DNA of 64,000 bases from Caballeronia glebae (GTDB lineage: Bacteria > Pseudomonadota > Gammaproteobacteria > Burkholderiales > Burkholderiaceae), in contig NZ_FCOJ02000010.1 of the NCBI RefSeq assembly GCF_001545035.1, positions 62,001-126,000 of the forward strand. The letters are read 5' to 3'. Below are positions 18,971-27,938 of this stretch, piece after piece. Every line of letters starts with the position of its first letter. Position 1 is the first letter of the stretch. Position numbers and translations under genes: made by a program. A model generated the notes under the pieces. The model saw only the letters and a program-made list of their open reading frames with translations, ran no database searches and was not told where the DNA came from.

Positions 18971-20335
18971 ATGCGCATCGACAGGCGGCTACTGGCGCTC
19001 GCGTTCGGCGGCCTGTTCTGGCGAACCTTCGCGCTGATCGCACTGCTCATCGCAGTCAGTCTCACGGCGTGGTTCCAGAGCTTTCGCGTGATCGAGCGCG
19101 AACCGCGCGCGCAGCGCGTGGCGCTTCAGCTCGTCGCCGTGGTCAAGCTCACGCGCACCGCCCTGCTCTATTCCGACCCCGATCTGCGCCGCGCGCTGCT
19201 TCAGGATCTGGAGAGCAACGAGGGTGTGCGCGTGTATCCGCGCGAGACCAGCGACAAGTACAAGCTGCAGCCCGATGAATCGCTCAACCGGCTGATCGAG
19301 CGCGACGTGCGCGGGCGGCTCGGCAACGAGACGATCATCGCGCAGTCGGTGAACGATATTCCCGGCGTCTGGATCAGCTTCAAGATCGACGACGACGATT
19401 ACTGGGTCGCGCTCGATCGCGATCAGCTCGACACCGTCACCGGCCTGCAATGGGCCGGCTGGGGCGTGTTCGCGCTCGCGCTGTCGCTCTTCGGCGCGGC
19501 GTTCATCACGAGTCTTGTGAACCGGCCGTTTGCGCGGCTGGCGCTCGCGGCGCGCAAGGTCGGCTCGGGACAATCGCCGGAGGCTTTGCCCGAACGCGGC
19601 ATGGGCGTTGCGGCGGAAACCAATCGAAGCTTCAACCAGATGGTGCAGGATCTCGAACAGCTCGAAGCCGACCGCGCGCTGATGCTCGCGGGCATTTCGC
19701 ACGATCTGCGCACCCCGCTCGCGCGCCTGCGTCTCGAAACGGAAATGAGTCCGTCGGACGAAGCGACCAAGCTCGCAATGGTCGACGACATCGAGCAGAT
19801 GGACATGATCATCGGACGCTTTCTCGACTATGCGCGGCCAATGCAGCGCATGCCCGAGGCCGTGGATCTGTCGATGATCGCGGGCGAGCTTGCCGCCCGC
19901 TTCCAGGCCGACGACGGCGTCGTCATGCACACCGATCTTGCGCAAGGCGCGGTCATCGAGGGCGATCCCACCGATGCGCGGCGCGTGGTCGGCAACCTGC
20001 TCGAAAACGCGCGCAAATACGGCCGCAGCGAACACGACGACGTCGCACGCATCACGCTGCAGACGCGGGTCGTGCACGGCAGGGTCGAACTCTCCGTGAT
20101 GGATGAAGGCTGCGGCATTCCCGACGATCAGGTCGCGCTCATCACGCGCCCGTTCTATCGGGTCGATACGGCGCGCACGCAGGCGAACGGCACGGGTCTC
20201 GGCATGGCGATCGTGCAGCGCCTCGTCACCCGGCAGCGCGGCACGCTGCGTCTGCGCAACCGCACGCCCCTGCCCGGGTTCGAAGTGACCATCGATTTCC
20301 CGTCCATGAAAGGCGGCGTCCGTTTCGACGGCTAA
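18971..20335 (+). CDS. envZ: EnvZ sensor histidine kinase
   Basis: 454 aa. Two membrane helices (about 18-36 and 160-182) flank a periplasmic domain. Then come a HAMP linker, the dimerisation box with phospho-acceptor His244 (AGISHDLRTPLARLRLE), and an ATPase domain with N box (VVGNLLENARKYG), G1 (MDEGCGIP) and G2 (NGTGLGMAIV). It phosphorylates and dephosphorylates OmpR at the inner membrane. All catalytic boxes are intact. Confidence 0.94.
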   Translation: MRIDRRLLALAFGGLFWRTFALIALLIAVSLTAWFQSFRVIEREPRAQRVALQLVAVVKLTRTALLYSDPDLRRALLQDLESNEGVRVYPRETSDKYKLQPDESLNRLIERDVRGRLGNETIIAQSVNDIPGVWISFKIDDDDYWVALDRDQLDTVTGLQWAGWGVFALALSLFGAAFITSLVNRPFARLALAARKVGSGQSPEALPERGMGVAAETNRSFNQMVQDLEQLEADRALMLAGISHDLRTPLARLRLETEMSPSDEATKLAMVDDIEQMDMIIGRFLDYARPMQRMPEAVDLSMIAGELAARFQADDGVVMHTDLAQGAVIEGDPTDARRVVGNLLENARKYGRSEHDDVARITLQTRVVHGRVELSVMDEGCGIPDDQVALITRPFYRVDTARTQANGTGLGMAIVQRLVTRQRGTLRLRNRTPLPGFEVTIDFPSMKGGVRFDG

Positions 20336-20533
20336 GCGTGCGCTCTATCGGCGCCTTCGCGAAAATCTATCCGATTTGTTCGTTAAAAACTATCGAATCA
20401 ATTATTTAAATAAAGTTAAGATGAACCGGGTTAACGCTCAACGCGCCTGGCACGAAAGTGTCATGCGGGCGTTACGGCGATCCAGTAATTTGGTTGGCGC
20501 TTGTTCTTTCAACGATTTCACAGGAGTTTCCGC
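20336..20533 (+). promoter_or_regulatory. Probable promoter region of ahpC-ahpD
   Basis: A 60-bp AT-rich patch (about 20365-20425) stands out in this GC-rich genome. It contains a perfect 12-bp palindrome (ttatttaaataa, 20402-20413) and two CTAT elements (20367 and 20390). The spacing is one base off the 22 expected for an OxyR tetramer site, so OxyR control is only suggested. The ribosome binding site caggag lies just before the ahpC start. Confidence 0.4.
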
Positions 20534-21082
20534 ATGAAGACCGTTGGCGATAAAGTCGAAGCGTTCACTGTCACCGCTGCAAAGCCGGGTTTCAATCATC
20601 CCGAAGAGAACGGTCAGTCGGCCTTCGAGGAAATCACCGAGCAATCCTTCCCGGGCAAGTGGAAGATCATTTATTTTTATCCGAAGGACTTCACGTTCGT
20701 GTGCCCGACGGAAATCGTCGAGTTCGCGAAATTGGCGAGTGATTTCGAGGACCGCGACGCGATTCTGCTCGGCGGCAGCGTCGATAACGAGTTCGTCAAG
20801 CTGGCGTGGCGCCGCGAGCATAAAGACCTGAACAAGCTGAATCACTACGCGTTCGGCGACGTGAAAGGCGAACTGATCGATCAGCTCGGCGTGCGCGACA
20901 AGGAAGCCGGCGTGGCCCTGCGCGCGACCTTCATCGTCGATCCGGACAACGTCATTCAGCACGTGTCGGTCAACAACCTGAACGTCGGCCGCAGCCCGGA
21001 AGAAGTCCTGCGTATTCTCGACGGTCTGCAAACGGATGAACTGTGTCCGTGCAACCGCGCTGTCGGCGGCTCGACCCTGTAA
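20534..21082 (+). CDS. ahpC: Alkyl hydroperoxide reductase AhpC (peroxiredoxin)
   Basis: 182 aa from MKTVGDKVEAF. Peroxidatic Cys57 lies in FVCPTE; the C-terminal tail has Cys171 and Cys173 (ELCPCN), the three-Cys layout of the mycobacterial-type AhpC. That type is reduced by AhpD rather than AhpF, and ahpD is the next gene. It reduces organic peroxides and peroxynitrite in the cytoplasm. An upstream in-frame ATG (20501) is ignored because the ribosome binding site fits 20534. Confidence 0.95.
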   Translation: MKTVGDKVEAFTVTAAKPGFNHPEENGQSAFEEITEQSFPGKWKIIYFYPKDFTFVCPTEIVEFAKLASDFEDRDAILLGGSVDNEFVKLAWRREHKDLNKLNHYAFGDVKGELIDQLGVRDKEAGVALRATFIVDPDNVIQHVSVNNLNVGRSPEEVLRILDGLQTDELCPCNRAVGGSTL

Positions 21083-21101
21083 GCGTTCCTGGATGCCGCG
21101 A

Positions 21102-21147
21102 AGCCCGCCATCGCGCCGAATGTGTTCGGCCGAGCGGCGGGCTTTTT
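21102..21147 (+). terminator. Terminator/attenuator between ahpC and ahpD
   Basis: An 8-bp perfect stem (agcccgcc/ggcgggct) closes a larger hairpin and is followed by TTTTT. It sits inside the ahpC-ahpD gap, 24 bp before the ahpD start. Incomplete termination here would yield more AhpC than AhpD. Confidence 0.7.
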
Positions 21148-21171
21148 AACGCACTCGAAAAGGAGAAAACG

Positions 21172-21696
21172 ATGGAATTTCTGTCTGCGATCAAGGGACT
21201 GGTGCCCGACTACGCAAAGGACATCCGCCTGAATGTCGACGGCACGATCGCGCGCTCGTCGCTCGAAGGCAATGACGCGGTCGGCGTGGCGCTTGCCGCC
21301 GCGTATGCCGCGAAAGCGCCGAAAGTTGTCGCGATCATTCGCGAAGCGGGCGTGTTGTCGCCGGAAGAGACGAATGCCGTGCTCACAGCCGCCGCGCTGA
21401 TGGGCATGAACAACGTCTGGTATCCGTATCTGGAAATGGCCGACAACGCCGACCTGAAGACGCAGCCCGCCGGCTTGCGCATGAACGCATACGCGTCGCA
21501 CGGCGGCGTCGGCAAACGGCGCTTCGAGATGTACGCGCTCGCGGCGTCGATCGTCGGCAAGTGCCATTTCTGCGTGAAATCGCACTACGAGAATCTCGTG
21601 GCCGAAGGCATGTCGACGACGCAATTGCGCGACGTCGGCCGCATCGCGGCGGTGATCAACGCCGTCGCGCTGACGATCGAAGCCGAAGGGAAGTGA
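21172..21696 (+). CDS. ahpD: AhpD, alkylhydroperoxidase / AhpC-reducing partner
   Basis: 174 aa. The active-site set of AhpD is complete: Glu119, Cys131, Cys134 and His138 (GKCHFCVKSHYE). AhpD transfers electrons from a lipoylated dehydrogenase partner to AhpC. A strong ribosome binding site (aaggag) precedes the ATG. It is cotranscribed with ahpC through the intervening terminator. Confidence 0.95.
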   Translation: MEFLSAIKGLVPDYAKDIRLNVDGTIARSSLEGNDAVGVALAAAYAAKAPKVVAIIREAGVLSPEETNAVLTAAALMGMNNVWYPYLEMADNADLKTQPAGLRMNAYASHGGVGKRRFEMYALAASIVGKCHFCVKSHYENLVAEGMSTTQLRDVGRIAAVINAVALTIEAEGK

Positions 21697-21703
21697 CGCT
21701 TCC

Positions 21704-21726
21704 CGCCACGCTTTCACGGCGTGGCG
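21704..21726. terminator. Hairpin between convergent ahpD and ispF
   Basis: A perfect 8-bp stem (cgccacgc/gcgtggcg) with a 7-nt loop. Neither side has a clear T run, so its strength as a terminator is uncertain. Confidence 0.4.
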
Positions 21727-21733
21727 CTTCGCT

Positions 21734-22225
21734 CTACCCGTCGATCGACGTGCGGCGCAGCAGCACCGCGGCCTGCGCCTCGATACCTTCCTTGCGCCCG
21801 AGATAGCCGAGCTTCTCGTTCGTCTTGGCCTTCACGTTCACGCGGTCCACCGAGAGGTCGAGATCGGCGGCGATGTTTTCGCGCATAGCATCGATATGGG
21901 GGCTGAGCTTCGGCGCCTGCGCGATGATCGTGCTGTCGACGTTAGCGATCGCGAAACCCGCCTCCGACACACGTCTGAACGCTTCGCGCAGCAACACGCG
22001 GCTGTCCGCGCCGGCGAATTCGGTCGCCGTGTCCGGAAAATGCCGGCCGATATCGCCGAGCGACGCCGCCCCGAAGAGCGCGTCGGTGATCGCGTGCAGC
22101 AGCACGTCGGCGTCCGAGTGGCCGAGCAGACCGCGCTCGTAGGGAATCGTCACGCCGCCGATGATGAGCGGGCGGCCCTCGACGAGCTGGTGGACGTCGT
22201 ACCCTTGTCCGATTCTGAAATCCAT
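21734..22225 (-). CDS. ispF: 2-C-methyl-D-erythritol 2,4-cyclodiphosphate synthase
   Basis: 163 aa. The start [14 protein letters not shown] gives the metal ligands Asp10 and His12; [17 protein letters not shown] and [12 protein letters not shown] are family signatures. It makes the cyclic diphosphate of the MEP isoprenoid pathway. It follows ispD by 26 bp on the same strand, the common ispD-ispF pair. Confidence 0.96.
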   Translation of the reverse strand: MDFRIGQGYDVHQLVEGRPLIIGGVTIPYERGLLGHSDADVLLHAITDALFGAASLGDIGRHFPDTATEFAGADSRVLLREAFRRVSEAGFAIANVDSTIIAQAPKLSPHIDAMRENIAADLDLSVDRVNVKAKTNEKLGYLGRKEGIEAQAAVLLRRTSIDG

Positions 22226-22251
22226 CGATGCAAACCTTGGTTGAGTGTGAG

Positions 22252-22974
22252 TCAGACGCTGCCGGAAAGCATTGCGCCCGCGAGCGCGAAATCTTCCGGA
22301 TAAGTGACCTTGAAGTTGCGCAGGCTGCCCTGAACCAGCTTCGGCGAGTGCCCGAGCCATTCTATGGCGCTCGCTTCGTCCGTCAGGTCGTGGCCGTCGT
22401 GACGGGCACGCTCGATCGCTGCGCGCAGCATGCCGAGCCGGAACATCTGCGGCGTCTGCGCCTGCCAGAGCCCGTCGCGCGACTCGGTGCGGGCAATGCG
22501 TACATCGTCGGCGGGCGAACCGGGCATGTTCGGTGCGACGCGCTTCAAGGTATCCGCGACGGGCAGCGCGAGAATGCCGCCGATGGCATCATCGCGCAGT
22601 TCCGCGACAAGTTTGCGAATCAGCGCCGGCGTGATGCCGGGGCGCGCGGCGTCGTGTACGAGCACCCAGTCGTCGTCGCGCGCGCCGAATCTCGCGAGCG
22701 CGATAAGCCCGTTGTACACCGACGCCTGACGCGACGCGCCGCCGCAGCGCTCCACCGCGAAACGTAGTCCGGCGAAGCGGCGCGCGTCGAAATGATTGTC
22801 GTCCGGTGCAAGCACGACGAGCGTCTGCGAGAATTCGGAGCACGCGTCGAAGGCCGCGAGCGTGTACGCGAGCATCGGGCGGCCCGCGACCGTCTGGTAT
22901 TGCTTAGGGCTGGGCGCGCCGGAGCGGCTGCCGGTGCCGGCGCAGGGAATCAGTGAGAACAGGCGGGAAGTCAC
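22252..22974 (-). CDS. ispD: 2-C-methyl-D-erythritol 4-phosphate cytidylyltransferase
   Basis: 240 aa. The N-terminal nucleotide-binding signature ([19 protein letters not shown]), [12 protein letters not shown] and the C-terminal TDEASAIE block are typical. It forms CDP-methylerythritol in the MEP pathway and is cotranscribed with ispF. It is divergent from mfd. Confidence 0.95.
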   Translation of the reverse strand: MTSRLFSLIPCAGTGSRSGAPSPKQYQTVAGRPMLAYTLAAFDACSEFSQTLVVLAPDDNHFDARRFAGLRFAVERCGGASRQASVYNGLIALARFGARDDDWVLVHDAARPGITPALIRKLVAELRDDAIGGILALPVADTLKRVAPNMPGSPADDVRIARTESRDGLWQAQTPQMFRLGMLRAAIERARHDGHDLTDEASAIEWLGHSPKLVQGSLRNFKVTYPEDFALAGAMLSGSV

Positions 22975-22985
22975 GGGCGAATAGA

Positions 22986-23017
22986 GGGCAAATAAAGGGC
23001 AAATGAAGTGGGCAAAG
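22986..23017. repeat. Three GGGCAAA direct repeats in the ispD-mfd gap
   Basis: GGGCAAAT at 22986 and 22997 and GGGCAAAG at 23010, spaced 11 and 13 bp. They lie 12-43 bp upstream of ispD and before a TATAAT (23039-23044) that may serve mfd. Could be an operator, or a chance short repeat. Confidence 0.4.
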
Positions 23018-23124
23018 TCAAAGTCGATGCCCGGATTTTATAATAGGTCTTTCGCGACCACGTCCCGCACAGTTGGGTTCGACTCTCCGAACCCGCGTTT
23101 GCCGGACGGCTCCATGCACACCTT

Positions 23125-26100
23125 ATGCCTTCCAAAGCCGCCAAAGCGCAGTCCAGTTCCCCCATCGCGCTCGTGAAACCGGGTCAGCGCTTCGTCTTCG
23201 ACGGCGCGAGCGGCTCGTCCGATGCGCTCGCCATTGCGCGCTATCACGCGGCGTATCGCGAGAGCGTGCCGCTCTTGACGGTCGTCACCGCGGGCGCGGT
23301 CGATGCGCAACGTCTCGCCGCCGAAATCCCCTTCTTCGCGCCCGATGCACGCGTGCGCCTTCTTCCCGACTGGGAGACGCTGCCGTACGACACGTTCTCG
23401 CCGCACCAGGATCTCGTCTCGGAACGTCTCGCGACCCTGCACGATCTCGGCGAAGGCCGCTGCGACATTCTCATCGTGCCCGCGACGACGGCGCTCTATC
23501 GCATGCCGCCCGCGTCGTTTCTCGCGGCTTACACGTTTTCGTTCACGCAGGGCGAGCGGCTCGACGAAACCAAGCTCAAGGCGCAGTTGACGCTCGCGGG
23601 CTATGAGCACGTGAGCCAGGTCGTGCGGCCGGGCGAGTATTGCGTGCGCGGCTCGCTCATCGACCTGTACCCGATGGGCTCGGCGCTGCCGTATCGCATC
23701 GACCTGTTCGACGATCAGGTGGACTCCATCCGCGCGTTCGATCCCGACACGCAGCGCAGCCTCTACCCCGTGCGCGACGTGCGGCTTTTGCCGGGCCGCG
23801 AGTTTCCGTTCGACGAAGCCGCGCGCACCGCCTTTCGCAGCCGCTGGCGCGAAGTCTTCGAGGGCGATCCGAGCCGCTCGCAGATCTACAAGGACATGGG
23901 CAACGGCGTGCCGTCGGCGGGCATCGAATACTATCTGCCGCTCTTTTTCGACGAAACCGCGACGCTCTTCCATTACTTGCCGCAAGGCTCGCAGCTCGCT
24001 TTCGTCGGCGACATGGATGCCGCGATCAAGCGCTTCACGCACGACACGAAGCAGCGCTACGACTTCCTCTCGCACGATCGCGAGCGGCCCTTGCTCGAAC
24101 CGCGCCGGCTCTTTCTGACCGACGACGATTTCTTCACGTTCGCGAAGCCCTTCGCGCAGTTGAAGTTCCCCGCCACGCCCGAAGGCGGCTGGTCCGTGCC
24201 GTTGCCCGGACTCGCGATCGACCGTCACGCCGACGAGCCGCTGCTTGCGCTGCGCCACTATCTGGAGCAGACGGAAAATCGCGTCATGCTCGTCGCGGAA
24301 TCGGCGGGACGTCGCGAGACGATTCAGCAATTGCTCGTCGACAACGGCCTGCGCAGCGAGTTGCGCGACACGTTCCAGGAATGGCTGGCTGCCGACGGCA
24401 AGTTCACGCTCGGCATCGCGCCGCTCGCCAACGGCTTCGCCCTGCCGACGGAAAAGCTTTCGATCGTCACCGAAACGGAGTTGTACGGACCGCTCGCGCG
24501 TCGCGCCGGACGACGCCGCCAGGAACAGGCGAGCAACGTCGATTCGATGGTGCGCGACCTCGCCGAACTGAAGATCGGCGATCCGGTCGTGCATGCGCAG
24601 CACGGCATCGGCCGATACATGGGCCTCGTGTCGATGGACCTTGGCGAAGGCGATACCGAGTTCCTGCATCTCGAATACCACAACGAAGCGAAGCTGTACG
24701 TGCCGGTCGCGCAATTGCACGTGATTTCGCGCTATAGCGGCGCGGACCCGGACAGCGCGCCGTTGCATACGCTCGGCTCCGGTCAGTGGGAAAAAGCCAA
24801 GCGCAAGGCCGCGCAGCAGATCCGCGATACGGCCGCCGAACTGCTCAACCTCTACGCGCGCCGCGCCGCGCGCGAAGGTTATGCGTTCAAGCTCGAACCG
24901 CGCGACTACACCAAGTTCGCGGAAAGCTTCGGCTTCGAGGAAACGCCCGATCAGGCCGCGGCGATCGTGTCCGTCATCGGCGACATGACGAGCGGCAAGC
25001 CGATGGACCGCCTCGTGTGCGGCGATGTCGGCTTCGGCAAGACGGAAGTCGCGCTGCGCGCCGCGTTTATCGCGGTGATGGCGGGCAAGCAGGTCGCGAT
25101 TCTCTCGCCCACCACGCTGCTCGCGGAACAGCACACGCAAACCTTCACCGACCGCTTCGCCGACTGGCCCGTGCGCATCGCGGAGTTGTCGCGCTTCAAG
25201 AGCGGCAAGGAAGTATCGACTTCGATTCAGCAGATCAACGAAGGCTCGGTCGATATCGTCATCGGCACGCACAAGCTCTTGTCGAGCGATGTGAAGTTCA
25301 AGCAGCTGGGGCTCGTGATCATCGACGAGGAACATCGCTTCGGCGTGCGGCAGAAGGAAGCGCTCAAGGCCCTGCGCGCGGAAGTCGACGTGCTCACGCT
25401 CACCGCGACGCCGATTCCGCGCACGCTCGGCATGGCGCTCGAAGGTCTGCGCGATTTCTCCGTGATCGCGACCGCGCCGCAGAAGCGGCTCGCGATCAAG
25501 ACCTTCGTGCGCCGCGAGGAAGACGGCGTGATCCGCGAGGCGATGTTGCGCGAACTGAAGCGCGGCGGCCAGGTGTACTTCCTGCACAACGAAGTGGAAA
25601 CGATCGAGAATCGCCGCGCGATGCTGGAGGCGCTGGTGCCCGAGGCGCGCATCGCGGTCGCGCACGGACAGATGCACGAGCGCGAACTGGAGCGCGTGAT
25701 GCGCGATTTCGTCGGCCAGCGCGCGAACGTGCTGTTGTGCACGACGATCATCGAGACCGGCATCGACGTGCCGAGCGCGAACACGATCCTCATGCATCGC
25801 GCGGACAAGTTCGGTCTCGCGCAGTTGCACCAGTTGCGCGGGCGTGTCGGGCGCTCGCACCATCAGGCATACGCGTATTTGCTCGTGCACGATCCGCAGG
25901 CGTTGACGAAGCAGGCGCAGCGCCGGCTCGAAGCCATTCAGCAGATGGAGGAGCTCGGCTCGGGCTTCTATCTCGCGATGCACGATCTGGAAATTCGCGG
26001 CACCGGCGAAGTGCTCGGCGACAAGCAATCGGGCGAAATTCAAGAGATCGGTTTCCAGCTTTATACCGACATGCTGAACGACGCCGTGCGCGCGCTGCGG

Positions 26101-26601
26101 GAAGGCCGCGAGCCAGATCTGAATGCACCGCTCGCGGCGACGACCGAGATCAATCTGCACGCGCCCGCGATCCTGCCGGCCGACTACTGCGCCGACGTGC
26201 AGGAACGCCTTTCCCTGTACAAGCGGCTTGCGAACTGTGAATCGAGCGATGCGATCGACGGCATTCTCGAAGAGCTCATCGACCGCTTCGGCAAGTTGCC
26301 GCCGCAGGCGCACGCGCTTGTCGAGACGCATCGGCTGCGACTCGCCGCGAAGCCGCTCGGCATCTCGAAGATCGACGCGGGCGAGCAGTCCATCTCGCTG
26401 CAGTTCATTCCGAACCCGCCTGTCGACGGCATGAAGATCATTCAGATGGTGCAGAAGCACAAGCACATCAAGCTGGCCGGGCAGGACAAGCTGCGCATCG
26501 AGTCGCGCAGCCCCGATCTCGCCGTGCGGATTTCGACCGTGAAAGAGACGTTGCGGGCCTTGGGCGCGCCGGTGCGACAGCCTGCTGCTGCACTGCGGTA
26601 A
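23125..26601 (+). CDS. mfd: Transcription-repair coupling factor Mfd
   Basis: 1158 aa, full family length. The N-terminal UvrB-like part leads to the RNA-polymerase-interacting domain (about 475-560, VHAQHGIGRYMG), then the RecG-like translocase with Walker A (GDVGFGKTEVAL), the DEEH box (VIIDEEHRFGVRQKE) and later helicase motifs through GRVGRSHHQAYAYL, then the C-terminal UvrA-binding control domain. It displaces stalled RNA polymerase and recruits UvrA. Monocistronic and divergent from ispDF. Confidence 0.97.
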   Translation: MPSKAAKAQSSSPIALVKPGQRFVFDGASGSSDALAIARYHAAYRESVPLLTVVTAGAVDAQRLAAEIPFFAPDARVRLLPDWETLPYDTFSPHQDLVSERLATLHDLGEGRCDILIVPATTALYRMPPASFLAAYTFSFTQGERLDETKLKAQLTLAGYEHVSQVVRPGEYCVRGSLIDLYPMGSALPYRIDLFDDQVDSIRAFDPDTQRSLYPVRDVRLLPGREFPFDEAARTAFRSRWREVFEGDPSRSQIYKDMGNGVPSAGIEYYLPLFFDETATLFHYLPQGSQLAFVGDMDAAIKRFTHDTKQRYDFLSHDRERPLLEPRRLFLTDDDFFTFAKPFAQLKFPATPEGGWSVPLPGLAIDRHADEPLLALRHYLEQTENRVMLVAESAGRRETIQQLLVDNGLRSELRDTFQEWLAADGKFTLGIAPLANGFALPTEKLSIVTETELYGPLARRAGRRRQEQASNVDSMVRDLAELKIGDPVVHAQHGIGRYMGLVSMDLGEGDTEFLHLEYHNEAKLYVPVAQLHVISRYSGADPDSAPLHTLGSGQWEKAKRKAAQQIRDTAAELLNLYARRAAREGYAFKLEPRDYTKFAESFGFEETPDQAAAIVSVIGDMTSGKPMDRLVCGDVGFGKTEVALRAAFIAVMAGKQVAILSPTTLLAEQHTQTFTDRFADWPVRIAELSRFKSGKEVSTSIQQINEGSVDIVIGTHKLLSSDVKFKQLGLVIIDEEHRFGVRQKEALKALRAEVDVLTLTATPIPRTLGMALEGLRDFSVIATAPQKRLAIKTFVRREEDGVIREAMLRELKRGGQVYFLHNEVETIENRRAMLEALVPEARIAVAHGQMHERELERVMRDFVGQRANVLLCTTIIETGIDVPSANTILMHRADKFGLAQLHQLRGRVGRSHHQAYAYLLVHDPQALTKQAQRRLEAIQQMEELGSGFYLAMHDLEIRGTGEVLGDKQSGEIQEIGFQLYTDMLNDAVRALREGREPDLNAPLAATTEINLHAPAILPADYCADVQERLSLYKRLANCESSDAIDGILEELIDRFGKLPPQAHALVETHRLRLAAKPLGISKIDAGEQSISLQFIPNPPVDGMKIIQMVQKHKHIKLAGQDKLRIESRSPDLAVRISTVKETLRALGAPVRQPAAALR

Positions 26602-26679
26602 AGGCTTTGCGGAATTTCGGCTCCTGCGGGAAAGCCCTCGTTTGGGCTATGATCGAACTCTATCCGCAGGAGTTAAAAC

Positions 26680-27915
26680 ATGTCACAGATCGCTGAATCG
26701 GCGCATCTCGAAGCTTCATCTTCCTCGTCCGGTCTTTCATCGCCGATCTCGCTGCCGTGGGTCGAGCGCCTCGTTTCCATCGATACCGTCAGCCGTAATC
26801 CGAATCTCGGCCTGATCGAAACCGTGCGCGACGCATTGCGCCAGGCGGGTATCGAAGCGACCATTACCAACGATCCGCGCGGCCAGTGGGCGAATCTCTT
26901 CGCCACGGTCCCGGCGCACGACGGCGCGACCAACGGCGGCATCGTGCTGTCGGGTCATACGGATGTCGTGCCGGTCGACGGCCAGGATTGGCAGAGCGAC
27001 CCGTTCAAGCCCGAAGTGCGCGACGGCCTGCTCTACGGCCGGGGCTCGTGCGACATGAAGGGCTTCATCGGCGCGGCGCTCGCCATGCTGCCGAAAATGC
27101 AGGCGACGAAGCTCGCGAAGCCCATCCACTTCGCGCTTTCCTATGACGAGGAAGTTGGCTGCGCCGGCGCGCCGCTGATGATCGCCGACCTGCAAAAGCG
27201 CGGCCTGAGGCCCGATGGCTGCATTGTCGGCGAGCCCACATCCATGCGCCCGATCATCGCGCACAAGGGCATCAACACGTACCACTGCTGCGTGCGCGGG
27301 TTCGCTGCGCACTCGTCGCTGACGCCGAAGGGTCTGAACGCCATCGAGTATGCGGCGCGGCTCATCTGCCACATCCGCGATCTCGTCGATGAGTTCCGCG
27401 CAAACGGCCCGTTCGACGAACTCTACGACGTGCCCTTCACCACCGGGCAGACGAGCACGATCAAAGGCGGCAACGCGATCAACACCGTGCCCGCCGAGTG
27501 CAATTTCGAGTTCGAATTCCGCAATCTGCCGACCATCGATCCGGACGGGATTTTCAAACGCATCGAGTCGTATGCGCACGAAACGCTGCTGCCGAAGATG
27601 TTGAAGGAACACGGCAACGCGGCAATCGAATTCACGAAGCTCGCGTCCGCGCCCGGCCTCGACGCCACCGAACAGGCCGCGATCACGCAACTCGTGCGCG
27701 CGCTCACGGAAAACCAGGAGAAGCACAAGGTCGCCTACGGCACCGAAGCCGGTTTGTTCGCGAACGCGGGCGTGCCGAGCATCGTGTGCGGGCCGGGCAA
27801 TATCGAGCAGGCGCACAAGGCGAACGAGTACGTGTCGCTCGAACAACTCGTCCAGTGCGAGGCGTTCCTCGGCAAATTCATCCACAGCATGTCCGTCGAA
27901 GCACAGCCCCGCTGA
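26680..27915 (+). CDS. argE: Acetylornithine deacetylase (M20 family)
   Basis: 411 aa. Metal site residues are His93 and Asp95 (SGHTDVVPVD), Asp125 (GRGSCDMKG), the Glu pair in YDEEVGCAG and a C-terminal His. It removes acetate from N-acetylornithine in arginine synthesis. The ribosome binding site caggag precedes the start. The next gene starts 23 bp later, so the two may be cotranscribed. A related M20 amidase activity cannot be excluded from sequence alone. Confidence 0.9.
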   Translation: MSQIAESAHLEASSSSSGLSSPISLPWVERLVSIDTVSRNPNLGLIETVRDALRQAGIEATITNDPRGQWANLFATVPAHDGATNGGIVLSGHTDVVPVDGQDWQSDPFKPEVRDGLLYGRGSCDMKGFIGAALAMLPKMQATKLAKPIHFALSYDEEVGCAGAPLMIADLQKRGLRPDGCIVGEPTSMRPIIAHKGINTYHCCVRGFAAHSSLTPKGLNAIEYAARLICHIRDLVDEFRANGPFDELYDVPFTTGQTSTIKGGNAINTVPAECNFEFEFRNLPTIDPDGIFKRIESYAHETLLPKMLKEHGNAAIEFTKLASAPGLDATEQAAITQLVRALTENQEKHKVAYGTEAGLFANAGVPSIVCGPGNIEQAHKANEYVSLEQLVQCEAFLGKFIHSMSVEAQPR

Positions 27916-27938
27916 CCTTCTCTGAACAACAACAGGCC

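Noticed and set aside
20360..20400. OxyR binding site upstream of ahpC
   Set aside because: The two CTAT elements are 23 bp apart instead of 22 and the ATAG halves are missing, so I kept it only as a hint.
23038..26466. 1142-codon open frame antisense to mfd, and similar long frames opposite lon, clpX, ppiD, hom and dnaB
   Set aside because: High GC at third codon positions removes stops from the opposite strand. These translations are Arg-rich, have no domains and no ribosome binding sites, while the other strand encodes clear conserved proteins.
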